A stretch of DNA of 48,206 nt from Candidatus Latescibacterota bacterium (GTDB taxonomy: Bacteria > Latescibacterota > UBA2968 > GCA-2709665), in assembly GCA_012270675.1 (NCBI GenBank), contig JAAXHW010000089.1, positions 1 through 48,206 on the forward strand, in the 5' to 3' direction. The position numbers were made by a program, and so were the translations under genes. Numbering within the stretch: position 1 is the first letter of the stretch; each line of letters opens with the position of its first letter. Of the stretch, positions 23,903-34,737 are shown one piece after another. The notes below the pieces were generated by a model. That model made no database searches. It was given only the letters and a program-made list of their open reading frames with translations, and was not told where the DNA came from.

Positions 23903-25297
23903 TCAGATCCTCCGCTGCTTCCACTCTCCTTTGCCGAATTTCCGGACGGTGAGGGCGCCCTGCAGGGCGCTGAAGATGACGAGCGCGGCCCAGATGCCGA
24001 TGATGTCGTAGCCAAGCGTGAAGGCGAGAAGGTAGGCAGCCGGGAGGCGGATGAGCCACTGGGCAATGAGGGTGTAGTAGAGGCCGGGCAGGGTGTCGCC
24101 GGCGCCCCGGAGGCCGCCGCCGCTTGTGATGGCGGCGCACATAAAAGGCTCTGCCAGGATGATGGCGTAGAGGTAGACGATGCCAATCCGGATGACGTCC
24201 GGGGCATCGGTGAAGAAGGCCAGGATCGGCTGTGCAAAGAGGGCAATGGGTATGCCCAGAACAGCGGTGAACAGAACGGCGATGAGCAGGGTGGTCCAGC
24301 CGCGCTGTTCGGCAGCATCGGGATTGCCCGCGCCGAGGCTCTGGCCGACCAGGGCGGTGGCTGCGGTGCCGAATGCGAGGGAGGTGCGGCGGAGGAGGCG
24401 CTCCATCTGGTTGCCGATGGAGAAGGCGGCCACGGCGGTTGTGGAGGAGGCGGTGAGGGCGACGAGTTTGACGAAGACGAGGTTGGAGCCGTTTCGGAAG
24501 AGCCCCTGCAGGGCCGAGGGGACGCCGATTTTGAGGATGCGGCGGGCCAGCGCCCAATTTGGACGGTAGGATGTGTCCGGGAGGAGGGTGATGCCGAAGC
24601 GCCCGCTGTAGAGCGCCCAGAGCCCGATGCAGACGCTGCAGAGGCGGCCGGCGATGTCGCCGAACGCCGCGCCGGTGACCCCGAGCCGGGGCAGGCCCCA
24701 GATGCCGAAGATGAGGAGGTAGCTGGTACCGATTTTGACGGCATGGTTGAAAAGGCTGATGTAGAATGGCGTGCGGGTATCGCCGGCGCCGTGGAGGCAG
24801 TTGGTGATGGAGAAGTTGAGCGTCATCAGGACGATGCCTGAGAAGAAAACCCGCAGGTAGGGCACGCCCAGGGCAATGACCTCGGTGTTGAGGCTGAGGG
24901 CCACGAGGAAAGCCGGAGCGGCTGCAAGGCCGAACAGGCTGATGCCGATGCTGAGCAGGCTGAGCAGGGTGATGGATTGCTTGGCGGTGGCGCTGGCGTC
25001 TCTCCGGGACTCGGCGCCGATGGCCTGGGCGACCATGGCAAAGGTGCCTGTGGTGACGGCGATCATGGTGACGCTGATCACCATGACGAGTTGCCGGGAG
25101 ATGCCCACGGCGGAGATGGCCTCGGGACCCAGCTTTCCGACCATGTAGATGTCGGCGAAACCGACCAGGTTTTCCATCTGCCTGGTCAGGAGTAAAGGCA
25201 GGGCGAGGTGGATGATCCGGCGGGTGAGGGAGAGGTCGAATTTCCCTGTGGCGGCCGGACCGTTCCGGGGGCCGTATTCTCCGACCGGGATTTTCAT
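23903..25297 (-). CDS. MATE family efflux transporter
   Basis: A 464-residue protein with twelve predicted membrane spans arranged as two homologous six-span halves. Landmarks are LALPLLLTRQMENLVGFADI (first helix of the N-half), VGISRQLVMVISVTMIAV, and the repeat-equivalent GVPSALQGLFRNGSNLVF in the C-half. MATE proteins export drugs or metabolites in exchange for Na+ or H+; neither coupling ion nor substrate can be assigned. It follows the glycosyltransferase gene with a 17-base gap on the same strand, and the ribosome site is poor, consistent with translation coupled to the gene upstream. The channel-operon promoter lies downstream of its stop, so this gene ends a separate unit. Confidence 0.9.
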   Translation of the reverse strand: MKIPVGEYGPRNGPAATGKFDLSLTRRIIHLALPLLLTRQMENLVGFADIYMVGKLGPEAISAVGISRQLVMVISVTMIAVTTGTFAMVAQAIGAESRRDASATAKQSITLLSLLSIGISLFGLAAAPAFLVALSLNTEVIALGVPYLRVFFSGIVLMTLNFSITNCLHGAGDTRTPFYISLFNHAVKIGTSYLLIFGIWGLPRLGVTGAAFGDIAGRLCSVCIGLWALYSGRFGITLLPDTSYRPNWALARRILKIGVPSALQGLFRNGSNLVFVKLVALTASSTTAVAAFSIGNQMERLLRRTSLAFGTAATALVGQSLGAGNPDAAEQRGWTTLLIAVLFTAVLGIPIALFAQPILAFFTDAPDVIRIGIVYLYAIILAEPFMCAAITSGGGLRGAGDTLPGLYYTLIAQWLIRLPAAYLLAFTLGYDIIGIWAALVIFSALQGALTVRKFGKGEWKQRRI

Positions 25298-25314
25298 AGT
25301 GGTTCATACCCTGC

Positions 25315-25995
25315 TTATTGCGACGATCGGATGTCCAGTGTTGACAGGCACTGCCGCGTGTGGTCCAGGGCTGCCGGGGTGCCCGACAGGTCCAGGGCCT
25401 TCGCATGGGCCAGGAGGACGTCGAGTTCAGCGGGGGTGTCTACGTCGTACCAGGGGGGGGTGAGACCCAGGGAGACGCCGCCGGCGCGGTCCAGGGTGCG
25501 GGCGAGTACCCCCCCGGTGCTCCAGTCGATGTCCCGGAAGACCTCCGGAAAGGGTTTGGACAGGCCGATCAGGTAGTAGCCGCCGTCGGTGCTGGGACCC
25601 AGGACGAGGTCTTTTTCACGGAGCAGGCACAATGCCTGCCGGACGTGTTCGGCGGGCAGGGTGGGGGTATCCGTGCCCAGGAGCACGGTGCGGGTGGTGC
25701 CCTCCCGGAAGCTCCATTCGAAGGCTTCGGCCATCCGGCCGCCCAGGTCGGTTTGGGCCTGTGGATGGAGGTCCCAACCGGGGCCGACGAGGCGTTTGAT
25801 CCGGGCCTGCGCATCCGGGGGATCGTAGGCGACAACGTAACGGTCGGCAGCGACCGAGCGGTAGGTGCCCAGGCAGTCCAGGACAAAGGCGCAGTAAAGG
25901 GCGGCGGCCTGTGTTGGGGTGTAGCAGGTCTGCAGGCGCGTTTTGACAGCGCCGGGAACGGGATTTTTGACAAAGGCGATGAGGCAGGTGCTCAC
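25315..25995 (-). CDS. TIGR04282/DUF2064 family glycosyltransferase (GT-A fold)
   Basis: A 226-residue GT-A-type protein. Family signatures are IAFVKNPVPGAVKTRL at the N-terminus, LLGTDTPTLPAEHV (nucleotide-sugar/metal DxD-like position), LVLGPSTDGGYYLIGL and the C-terminal PPWYDVDTPAELD. Family members were named for arsenosugar biosynthesis clusters but occur widely and most have no known acceptor. Translation starts at a GTG with GGA upstream. The gene contains a C8 homopolymer encoding Pro-Pro that is in frame, unlike the one that splits the WD40 protein. It precedes the MATE exporter by 17 bases. Confidence 0.85.
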   Translation of the reverse strand: MSTCLIAFVKNPVPGAVKTRLQTCYTPTQAAALYCAFVLDCLGTYRSVAADRYVVAYDPPDAQARIKRLVGPGWDLHPQAQTDLGGRMAEAFEWSFREGTTRTVLLGTDTPTLPAEHVRQALCLLREKDLVLGPSTDGGYYLIGLSKPFPEVFRDIDWSTGGVLARTLDRAGGVSLGLTPPWYDVDTPAELDVLLAHAKALDLSGTPAALDHTRQCLSTLDIRSSQ

Positions 25996-26175
25996 GGGTT
26001 TTCCGTCAGTAGGATCATGTGGGGCTGTCGCAGGTGTAATCGCTGCCCCGGAAGTCGCCCCAGGCGCTGGTGGAGACCAGACCTGCTGCGGTGAGGAGCA
26101 TGTCCGGTTCAGTGTAAGGTGTAGAGGCGAATGGAGTGGTAGAGACGGGTTTCGGTTCCGTCCCGGCAGACCGTA

Positions 26176-28410
26176 TTATTCGCCTGACGATACGTAATCT
26201 ACAAAGATGGGGCTGGACCAGGCCATTTCCATGTCGGTTTGCACCACGCGCACCCAGTAGGGGTTCACGCCCGGCTCGGGCGAGGGGTCGGTGAAGGCGA
26301 ATTCGGCGGTGTCCGCTGAGGGTTGCTCAGGCGCGAGGGAGACCGTGACTTTGCGGTTGAGGAGGCCGATGTCCATTTTTACGGGTTCTTCGGCCAGTTC
26401 TTGAAGGCTTACGCTGAAGCTTACCCTTTCGGCGGGGGCGCAGGACATCCGCCTGGGGCCGATTTCGCCGTGGCCACCGTAGGTGGGGCCTGTAATGAGC
26501 GAGGTGTGGATCGCAAGCTGCAGCTCGGCGTCGGGTTCCGCGTTCAGGTCCAGGATGACGCCGCTGCGGTACCCGCAGGCTACCGAGTGCCAGCGCAGGC
26601 TGCTTTCGCTGCGGTCCACAATGTCGGAGCGCGGGCTGTCAAAGCGCAGCTTTTCCACAGCTGTGATTTTGCCTCCGGCCAGGTTCAGGCTGCCGTCCCA
26701 GATGACGCCCGAGTAGCTGCTTTTTCGACTGGCCCCTTCCCAGAGGATGCGCACCCGGTTGCTGGCGGGCGCTGTCTGGAGGGGGTGCGTGTAGAGGTTT
26801 TCCAACCCGCGGAAAAGCTCCACCGATTCCAGGGGCGCGGTGCCGATTACGGAGGCCGAAATCTCGGGAGGGGAGTCGGTCGTGGGTTCACTGCCCATCG
26901 GGTGGCCGTCCGCTTCGGTGCGCAGGACGATCCGTGCGCCGGTCGTGGCATAGCAGCGGCGGGCCTTCAGGGCTTCCAGGAAGGCTTTCAGGCTCACCTG
27001 GGTGGCGTAAACGGCTGCGAGTCCCGCCTTGGCGTAGCGCCGGTGCTGGTGGCCCGGACGGTCGTCGCCGGGCCGGCCGGTGTGGCTGTCGCTGCCCCCG
27101 AAGAAGCCGAGTTTGTAGCGGTGCTCCAGGGTTTCTTGCAAGAACCACTCGAAGCTGCCGTGGGTGGAGGTGACTTCCACGGCCGGTTCCAGGGCAGGCT
27201 CGTGGTGGGTGAGGTCGGAGTGTTCGCCGCCGACGTGGGGGGTGATGACGGTGTCGGTGTTGCGGTAGGTTCGATAGAGGTCTGTGATGTGCGGGAGGTC
27301 CGTGTCGATGTCCGATTGGTCCTGCACGGCTGAGTGGCTGGAGCGGCGAATCGGCTGGTTGTGCCGCCGAAAGTAGACGTTGTGGTGGCCGCCCACCCCG
27401 GTCCGGGGAGACCATTCGAATCCGGGGATGGCAATAAACCGGCCGGGCTGGTGGAATTCGCATTCGGCCCGCTGCTGGAGCTCCCAGTCGGATTTCGAGA
27501 CGGCGTGGTCGTTGCGCTGGTAACTGGCGAACTGGATGGCGGCCACGTCCCGGGCGTAGCGGAAGAAGTCGGAGATTTTCCCGGCCATCGCCACCTGGCC
27601 TCCGTGGTAGTCTCCCCAGTAGAGGCCGTAGGGTTCGGGTTGCTCCCCGCAGACGATTGGATTGCTCTGCGCTTCCAGTTTGGACCGGGTGTCCGTTGCG
27701 GTGATTCTGTATACACCGGGCTGTGAAGGGGCGCATCCCTCGATCCAGCGGACCCCGCTGTGCCCGCGGTCGAACCTGAGGGATTGTTCGGGGATTTCCA
27801 CGCCATCCGCGAGGAGTTCCACGGTTCCGGTGTATTCGGCGGATGGGTTTCCCCAGGCGTCTTCCGCTTTGACCATCAGGCGGAACGGGTTTCCAACAGA
27901 CGCTGTTGAAGGCGCGATTACGACCAGCCGGTCCGCTGGTCCGCCTACGATGGAAACACAGGGCGGGTCCGGCAGTCTGGTGTAGGCGCTGCTGCCGTCG
28001 GCGTCCACGGCGACCCAGAAGAAGTGCTTCGCCTCCAAGAAGGTCTGTGCGCGGGAGCCCGGCCCGCCGCCGTTGCGGTCCCCATAGGTCAGGATGACCT
28101 TTTCGCCGGGCTTGAGTCCCTGCCCGCACACGAGTACGACCAGGGAGGTGACGCTCTGGACAAGGACGCCCACACGCGCTTTTTCCGGCGCTTCAACCGT
28201 CATGTAGTCGGCGCCGGCGGGGTCCTGAAACTGGGGGATGCCCCAGTCGGTGTCGGATTCGGTGTAGACCCGGATGCGTCCGCCGGGGGCCACCCCTTTC
28301 GAGCCGGCCGTATAGGTCAGTTTCCAGGTGCCGTGGCTGCCGGCAACGATCTCGGCGTCCGGAGCAAGGGTGGCATGGCCGTATATTTCGCGTGCTGCTG
28401 AAATCGACAT
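26176..28410 (-). CDS. DUF3604 family PHP-like metal-dependent protein
   Basis: The 744-residue protein has an N-terminal beta-rich portion (about 1-270) with immunoglobulin-like stretches (VGNPFRLMVKAEDAWGNPSA), then the DUF3604 core. Core signatures are GLYWGDYHGGQV, IPGFEWSPRTGVGGHHNVYF, DTVITPHVGGEHSD and GFFGGSDSHTGRPGDDRPG, histidine- and aspartate-rich segments that look like the metal site of PHP-type hydrolases. Such proteins are abundant in marine polysaccharide- and phosphonate-degrading bacteria, but their reaction is not established. No signal peptide is evident. The ATG at 28410 is preferred over one 57 bases upstream because family similarity starts there. Its start lies 36 bases after the stop of the upstream hydrolase gene. 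Confidence 0.82.
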   Translation of the reverse strand: MSISAAREIYGHATLAPDAEIVAGSHGTWKLTYTAGSKGVAPGGRIRVYTESDTDWGIPQFQDPAGADYMTVEAPEKARVGVLVQSVTSLVVLVCGQGLKPGEKVILTYGDRNGGGPGSRAQTFLEAKHFFWVAVDADGSSAYTRLPDPPCVSIVGGPADRLVVIAPSTASVGNPFRLMVKAEDAWGNPSAEYTGTVELLADGVEIPEQSLRFDRGHSGVRWIEGCAPSQPGVYRITATDTRSKLEAQSNPIVCGEQPEPYGLYWGDYHGGQVAMAGKISDFFRYARDVAAIQFASYQRNDHAVSKSDWELQQRAECEFHQPGRFIAIPGFEWSPRTGVGGHHNVYFRRHNQPIRRSSHSAVQDQSDIDTDLPHITDLYRTYRNTDTVITPHVGGEHSDLTHHEPALEPAVEVTSTHGSFEWFLQETLEHRYKLGFFGGSDSHTGRPGDDRPGHQHRRYAKAGLAAVYATQVSLKAFLEALKARRCYATTGARIVLRTEADGHPMGSEPTTDSPPEISASVIGTAPLESVELFRGLENLYTHPLQTAPASNRVRILWEGASRKSSYSGVIWDGSLNLAGGKITAVEKLRFDSPRSDIVDRSESSLRWHSVACGYRSGVILDLNAEPDAELQLAIHTSLITGPTYGGHGEIGPRRMSCAPAERVSFSVSLQELAEEPVKMDIGLLNRKVTVSLAPEQPSADTAEFAFTDPSPEPGVNPYWVRVVQTDMEMAWSSPIFVDYVSSGE

Positions 28411-28445
28411 AAGGTATTTTCTCTTCGCGAGGGGGGTGGGAGACT

Positions 28446-29018
28446 TCAGAAGGCGCTGTTGCGCCACCGTTCCAGGACTTCCCGGGCGACCTGGAAGCGG
28501 AAGTGGTGTCCGCCGTCGAAACGGTCCACAAACAGGCGGTCCGTCGCGCCTGCCGCATCATACGCCCTTCGGATGCGCTTGAGGCCGCGTTCGGCCCAGT
28601 CGTGGGGAATGAGCGGATCTTGCAGGCCGATTTCCAGGACCATGGGCCGGGGAGCGATCAGGGAGAAGATTTCGGGTGTGTCGCCATAATGACCGTGGCC
28701 GTGCAGGCACAGGAGTCCCGGCGTCGGTTTGTCCGGGTGGAGGTCTTGGGGCACCAGCAGGTAGGCCGGCACATAGACGCCGGGCTCCGTCTGGTACCGG
28801 ATCCGATGGCGCACGAAAGAACCGCAGGCGGTCTCATTCTGGAATTCAAGACAGAGGTCGGCGCGTTGGGGGAGGATACCGAGCAGGCCGATGAGGATTT
28901 CTCGAAACCGGCTTTGCCAGGTGCGGAGATCCTCTGGAGTGGTCCCTCCAAAATACATTGAGGGTTGTGCTTGATCGATGAGCCGGGAGAGGTCGTCTTC
29001 GAAAGATAGGGGTCGCAA
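28446..29018 (-). CDS. Internally deleted alpha/beta hydrolase (dienelactone hydrolase/acetyl xylan esterase-like)
   Basis: The 190-residue frame is recognisable at both ends but lacks the middle. The N-terminal half includes VPAYLLVPQDL and LLCLHGHG, the oxyanion strand of the fold. It then jumps directly to YGDTPEIFSLIAPRPMVLEIG, normally 130-150 residues later, with the acid (GLQDPLIP) and His (DGGHHF) regions following. The join lies at about 28685-28697. The nucleophile elbow GxSxG is therefore missing, so esterase activity is unlikely although the reading frame is intact. It starts with TTG behind a GGGAGG box about eight bases away. It may be a recent in-frame deletion allele on its way to becoming a pseudogene, an assembly artefact, or a re-used small protein. 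Confidence 0.72.
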   Translation of the reverse strand: MRPLSFEDDLSRLIDQAQPSMYFGGTTPEDLRTWQSRFREILIGLLGILPQRADLCLEFQNETACGSFVRHRIRYQTEPGVYVPAYLLVPQDLHPDKPTPGLLCLHGHGHYGDTPEIFSLIAPRPMVLEIGLQDPLIPHDWAERGLKRIRRAYDAAGATDRLFVDRFDGGHHFRFQVAREVLERWRNSAF

Positions 29019-29119
29019 ACAATGCCCTCCCTATGTGGGAAAGGCCCCGAAATCGCGTCGGCCCCGGTCCGGATGAATTCCGGGCAGGCCGAACGCGCAT
29101 TCCCTGTCTTCGGGCTGTA

Positions 29120-30380
29120 TCATTTTGCCACCTCCCCGGCGATTTCCGACAGGCGTTCGCCGCTGGCGGCCACTTTCCGGAAGGCTTCTGCGGTCTGGTC
29201 CACCCATGCGGGACCGGGATCGACCGGCGTGGAGAGCCAGAAGCAGGTGTCGTGGATGCGTTCGCTCACAGGCAGGGCGCCGCGCTCCATGCACTGCCGC
29301 GCGCCCGGGGGCAGGTCCGCCCAGGGACCTCCCAGGTCGTCGAAAGCGAAGTCGTTGAAGAGCGCTTCCAGGTGCATCACGCCGTAACCGAAGGGGGTGA
29401 TGGCCGGTGTGGTTTTCACCCCTTCGGCAACCAGGGCTTTCAGGATGGTCGAGACGGGGGCTCCGATTTCGTCCGGATCGATGCGCCCGGTGTAGAGCAG
29501 GAGACCGCCCCGGACCGCCCCGGGATAGGCTTTCTGAGGGGATATGCCTTTGATGGGACCGAGGAGGCTGTCGAGCCGGTCGAACCACCTGCGCCGCTTT
29601 TCGTTGAGCTCGGGCAGGCGCTGGAGCTGGGCATGCGCCAGGGCGATGCCCAGGGGATTTGCCCGGTACTTGACGCCGAGGCCCATGTTGCGGAGGCGCT
29701 TGAACCGGTCCGTGGTCCACAGTTTCCCACACCGGCCGTAGTGGCCAAGTGCGAGCATGCGGTCGTACAGCTCGTCATCGTTTGTGGTTGCCACGCCCGC
29801 TTCGATGCCGTTTACGGGTTTGCTCTGCTGAAGGCTGAAACAGCCGATGTGTCCGACCGCGCCGACCGGCTTGCCACGCCAGAGCGCGCCGTGCGCATGG
29901 GAGGCGTCTTCGACGAGTTTGATGTCGGTGCCTTTGACAATATCGAGGAACGCATCCATATTCGCAGGGTTTCCGTATACGTGCGTGACCACGATGGCGC
30001 ACGTGCGGTCCGTGATCCGTTTTCTGACATCTTCGGGGTCGGCGCAGAAGGTTTCGGGATCGGCCTCGCAGAAGACCGGGGTTGCGTTGCAGTGCAGAAT
30101 CGGCGTGATGCTGGCATGCCAGGTGAGGGAGGGTACGATGACTTCCCGCCCCTTGCGTGCGCCTGTGGCGAAGATGGCCGAATGCAGGGTGGAGGTGCCG
30201 TTGCACATGCAAAGGGCGTGTTTTGCGCCGACAAAGGCTCGAAACGCTTCTTCGAATCGGTCGAGCTGGGCATAGGCGTCGCCGAAGTTGTCGAGTACCC
30301 GGTTGACGAACGCCCGCTCGAGGTCGGAGACCTGTTGCCAGGCGTCGTTGATGGAAGCGGTGACGGCGGCGGGGCCTCCG

Positions 30381-30406
<26 letters not shown>
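29120..30406 (-). CDS. DegT/DnrJ/EryC1/StrS family PLP-dependent aminotransferase
   Basis: A 428-residue fold-type I PLP enzyme of the sugar aminotransferase family. FVGAKHALCMCNGTSTLH contacts the cofactor phosphate, VEDASHAHGA holds the pyridine-ring Asp, and FSLQQSKPVNGIEAG carries the lysine that forms the internal aldimine. Relatives aminate keto-sugars for LPS, glycoprotein or secondary-metabolite biosynthesis; a related group in uncultured phyla sits near oxidoreductases of inositol/sugar catabolism. No nucleotide-sugar enzyme is adjacent, so the substrate is open. Of two nearby ATGs the second (30406) is chosen, since GGAGG lies nine bases before it but directly abuts the first. The gene overlaps the end of gatB by 26 bases. 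Confidence 0.87.
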
Positions 30407-31858
<1,452 letters not shown>

Positions 31859-31862
<4 letters not shown>

Positions 31863-33319
31863 GGGACCTGTCCCTGTTCTACAACGTAGCCGGCGCGCAA
31901 CAGGGTCTGTTCCTCGAAGGCCCGGCCGAGGAGCTGCAGGCCAATGGGGAGCCCGTCTGAAGAGGTGCCGCAGGGTAGGGAGAGGCCCGGGATGCCGGCG
32001 AGATTTACAGAAACCGTATAGATGTCTGAGAGGTACATCTGTAGGGGATCGTCAATTTTTTCTCCGATTTTGAAGGCCGGGGTGGGCGAAACGGGCGCGG
32101 CCAGCAGGTCGCAGGTTTCAAAGGCGCGGTCGAAGTCCGCTTTGATGAGGGTGCGCACCCGCTGGGCCTTGAGGTAGTAGGCGTCGTAGTAGCCTGCGCT
32201 GAGGACGTAGGTGCCCAGCATGATCCGGCGTTTGACCTCGGCACCGAATCCCCTGCTGCGGGTCTTGCAGTACATGTCGATCAGGTCGTCCGATTCGACC
32301 CGGAGGCCGTATTTGACGCCGTCGTACCGGGCGAGGTTGGACGAGGCTTCACCCGTGGCGATGATGTAGTAGGATGCAATGGCGTAGGCAGGATGGCCTG
32401 CCACGGGGAGAGAGACCTCCTGAATCCGGGCACCCGCGTTTTCAAGGAGCCCAACGCCCCGCATAACGGCTTCTCGAACTTCGGGGTCGAGCCCTGCTGC
32501 AAAGAATTCACCGGGGATGCCGACGGTGAGGCCCTCCACGCCGGTTTCAAGGGAGGCCGCGTAGTCCGGTACAGGGAGGTCGGCGGATGTGGAGTCCCTG
32601 GGGTCGTGCCCGGCGATGACGTGCAAAAGCAGGGCGGTGTCCCGGACGTTTCGGGCCAGGGGGCCGATCTGGTCGAGAGAGGAGGCGTAGGCGATCAGAC
32701 CGTAGCGGGAGACGCGGCCGTAGGTGGGTTTGAGGCCTACCACACCGCAGAAAGAGGCGGGCAGGCGAATGGAGCCTCCCGTATCGGAGCCAATGGCCAG
32801 GACGGTTTCACCGGCGGCCACGGCGGCGGCAGATCCCCCGCTGGAGCCTCCGGTAACCCGTTCGGGATCGTGCGGGTTGCGGGCAGGGCCGTAGGCGGAA
32901 TTTTCGTTGGAAGAGCCCATGGCAAACTCGTCCATGTTGAGTTTGCCTATCAGGATGGCATCGGACTGGCGCAGGCGGGCCACGGCGGTGGCGTCGTAGG
33001 GGGGAATAAAGGTGTCCAGAATGCGGGAGGCGCAGGTGGTGCGGAGACCCCGGGTGCAGAGGAGGTCTTTCAGAGCTACCGGTATTCCGGCCAGGCAACC
33101 CAGGGGCTTCCCGGCGGCAATCCTGCGGTCGATCTCATCGGCTTTTTGCAGGGCGCCCGGTTCATTCAGGGTAATATAGGCATTGATGTTTGAATCGTGT
33201 TCCTGAATACGTTCAAAAACGGCCTCGGTCACCTGCCGGGCTGTAATTTCCCCTGCTTTGATTCCGCCAATCAGCTCGTGGGCAGAACGTTCGTTCAAGC
33301 GCCGCATGAAACCTGCCAT
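31859..33319 (-). CDS. gatA: Aspartyl/glutamyl-tRNA amidotransferase subunit A (amidase)
   Basis: A 486-residue amidase-signature enzyme with the full catalytic triad: Lys84 in VALKDLLC, Ser159 in [11 protein letters not shown] and the nucleophile Ser183 in [12 protein letters not shown]. GatA hydrolyses glutamine and channels ammonia to GatB. AAAGGG lies five bases before the ATG. The start codon shares one base with the stop of tatA (TAATG), and the stop overlaps gatB's start, so tatA-gatA-gatB are translationally coupled. The genome must supply GatC elsewhere for a working GatCAB. Confidence 0.96.
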
Positions 33320-33561
33320 TACCCTTTAGAATTTTCCTTGGACGGTGTGGAGCTGGATGCGGTTTGGCCGGGTGGAGGAGACGCCGGCGGGTCTTCGGGG
33401 GGGGCTTCAATCCCGCTTTTGACATCCTGAAGCGCATTTTTGAATTCCGTGACTCCCTTGCCCAGACCTCTGGCGATTTCCGGAATCCGTTTGGCCCCAA
33501 ACATAAGCAGTAAAGCCAGGAAGATCAGAAGAATTTCCCAGGGTCCGATTCCCTGTAACAT
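33319..33561 (-). CDS. tatA: Sec-independent protein translocase subunit TatA
   Basis: An 80-residue protein with the TatA plan: a short N-terminal membrane helix ([17 protein letters not shown]), the FG-hinge [16 protein letters not shown] leading into an amphipathic helix, and a proline- and serine-rich disordered tail ([14 protein letters not shown]). TatA oligomerises to make the pore of the twin-arginine pathway with TatC, which is not in the window. The ATG at 33561 is used rather than the GTG nine bases upstream, because the GGAGG box abuts the GTG but is eight bases from the ATG. The stop and gatA start overlap by one base. Confidence 0.93.
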   Translation of the reverse strand: MLQGIGPWEILLIFLALLLMFGAKRIPEIARGLGKGVTEFKNALQDVKSGIEAPPEDPPASPPPGQTASSSTPSKENSKG

Positions 33562-33634
33562 CTGGTTCACCTCCTTCAGGGCAGGACATTCACCCAGCGA
33601 TTTCCTGTATTCTCCGGAGCGGTTAACATACAGA

Positions 33635-33916
33635 TCAATATGAGTACTTCACATAGTACCACGCCGTGCCGATGCCCAGGAGACTGATGACGTTGAAATT
33701 GAGGGAAAAGCCAAAGGTAAGCGTCATCACGATCAAATTGAGCGTCAGGGGAGGAAACACATATTTTACAAGGGGGTCCACCAGGACTTTCTGAACCACG
33801 TTGTCCTGGAGGTCCAGGCTTCCAAAGATCACATTCAGGACCTCGCCTACAATATTCCCGGTCAGGATGCCGACAAAGGTTGCAATAATCAGGAAGCCGA
33901 TGCTTCTTTTTCCCAT
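33635..33916 (-). CDS. DUF4321-family small membrane protein
   Basis: A 93-residue protein with two or three hydrophobic segments: GFLIIATFVGILTGNIVGEVL, a middle part with LTLNLIVMTLTFGFSLNFNV, and ISLLGIGTAWYYVKYSY at the end. This matches DUF4321, a small membrane protein family of unknown function that often sits among housekeeping genes in several phyla. GGAAG precedes the ATG by about ten bases. It lies between pssA (25 bases upstream) and tatA (73 bases downstream). A role in the cell envelope is likely from its location only. Confidence 0.72.
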   Translation of the reverse strand: MGKRSIGFLIIATFVGILTGNIVGEVLNVIFGSLDLQDNVVQKVLVDPLVKYVFPPLTLNLIVMTLTFGFSLNFNVISLLGIGTAWYYVKYSY

Positions 33917-33941
33917 GGTTCGTATTCTTCCGGTTTGAACG

Positions 33942-34664
33942 TTAGTTTCGGATGTCGGCTACTTCCCGATCGGTGATCAGGTTGAACAGCCAGCGCGCAG
34001 CGCCGGAGACTGAAAAGGCAAGGGCAATGGGAAAGAAGGCCTCCTCTGTATAAATGACCACCAGGAGCAGCGCTGCAAAGGAGAGGGCCAGCCTCACGCG
34101 GTCCTTATTCGTGTCAAACGTGAATCTGGGGAAGGCCGGGTATTCGAATGGGCTGATCATTAAGAAGGAGATCATCGCGCACAGGGAGATGGCGATTTGG
34201 GGCTCGCGGGTACTCTCCCAGACGCTCTGGGTAAAAATGATATAGGCGGCAAGCGTTGCGGCCGCGGAAGGAATGGGCAGGCCCGAGAAGTCTTCCTTTT
34301 CGGGTCCCTTGTACCGGGTATTAAACCGCGCCAGGCGCAGCGTTCCGCACAGGAGGAAGAGGAAACAGGCCGCAAAGGGGAGCCAGCGGATCAGCATGAG
34401 ATCCTGGTAATACTGGAACATCAGCACCGCAGGCGCTACGCCGAAAGAACAGATGTCGACGAGCGAGTCGAAGTGCATCCCGAACGGGCTGGGAACGTTG
34501 ATGAAGCGGGCGATTTTTCCGTCGAAGGCATCCAGGAAACCGGCAATGACGATGAGCCAGGCAGCCGGCACCAGGCGTCCCTGAGTGGCATAAAAGATCG
34601 AGAGAAAGCCACAGAAGAGGTTGCCTACGGTGAACAGGCTGGGCAATGCGGATCGTGTTCTCAT
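33942..34664 (-). CDS. pssA: CDP-diacylglycerol-serine O-phosphatidyltransferase
   Basis: A 240-residue CDP-alcohol phosphotransferase with eight or so hydrophobic segments. The complete catalytic signature D-x2-DG-x2-AR-x8-G-x3-D-x3-D is present at DAFDGKIARF through FGMHFDSLVD (about residues 45-70). The N-terminal RSALPSLFTVGNLFCGFLSI and the LRLARFNTRY segment are typical of subclass II PssA. It makes phosphatidylserine from CDP-diacylglycerol and serine, the first step to phosphatidylethanolamine; the decarboxylase gene psd is not adjacent. GGAG precedes the ATG. It follows htrA on the same strand after a 73-base gap. Confidence 0.92.
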   Translation of the reverse strand: MRTRSALPSLFTVGNLFCGFLSIFYATQGRLVPAAWLIVIAGFLDAFDGKIARFINVPSPFGMHFDSLVDICSFGVAPAVLMFQYYQDLMLIRWLPFAACFLFLLCGTLRLARFNTRYKGPEKEDFSGLPIPSAAATLAAYIIFTQSVWESTREPQIAISLCAMISFLMISPFEYPAFPRFTFDTNKDRVRLALSFAALLLVVIYTEEAFFPIALAFSVSGAARWLFNLITDREVADIRN

Positions 34665-34737
34665 GACGGAGTCGCTCCGGTAACGGTTTTACTGAATGTG
34701 GAAAGCAAGCAGTGCTTCGCTGGAAACGTTCTTGCAG

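Noticed and set aside
23892-25406. A 504-codon minus-strand frame and a second 288-codon one over the MATE gene
   Set aside because: Both are shifted readings of the MATE gene, rich in His, Arg and Pro or Ser and Pro, with no membrane pattern.
26888-28129. A 413-codon minus-strand frame within the DUF3604 gene
   Set aside because: It is a shifted frame of the DUF3604 coding sequence with Arg/Pro-rich nonsense composition.
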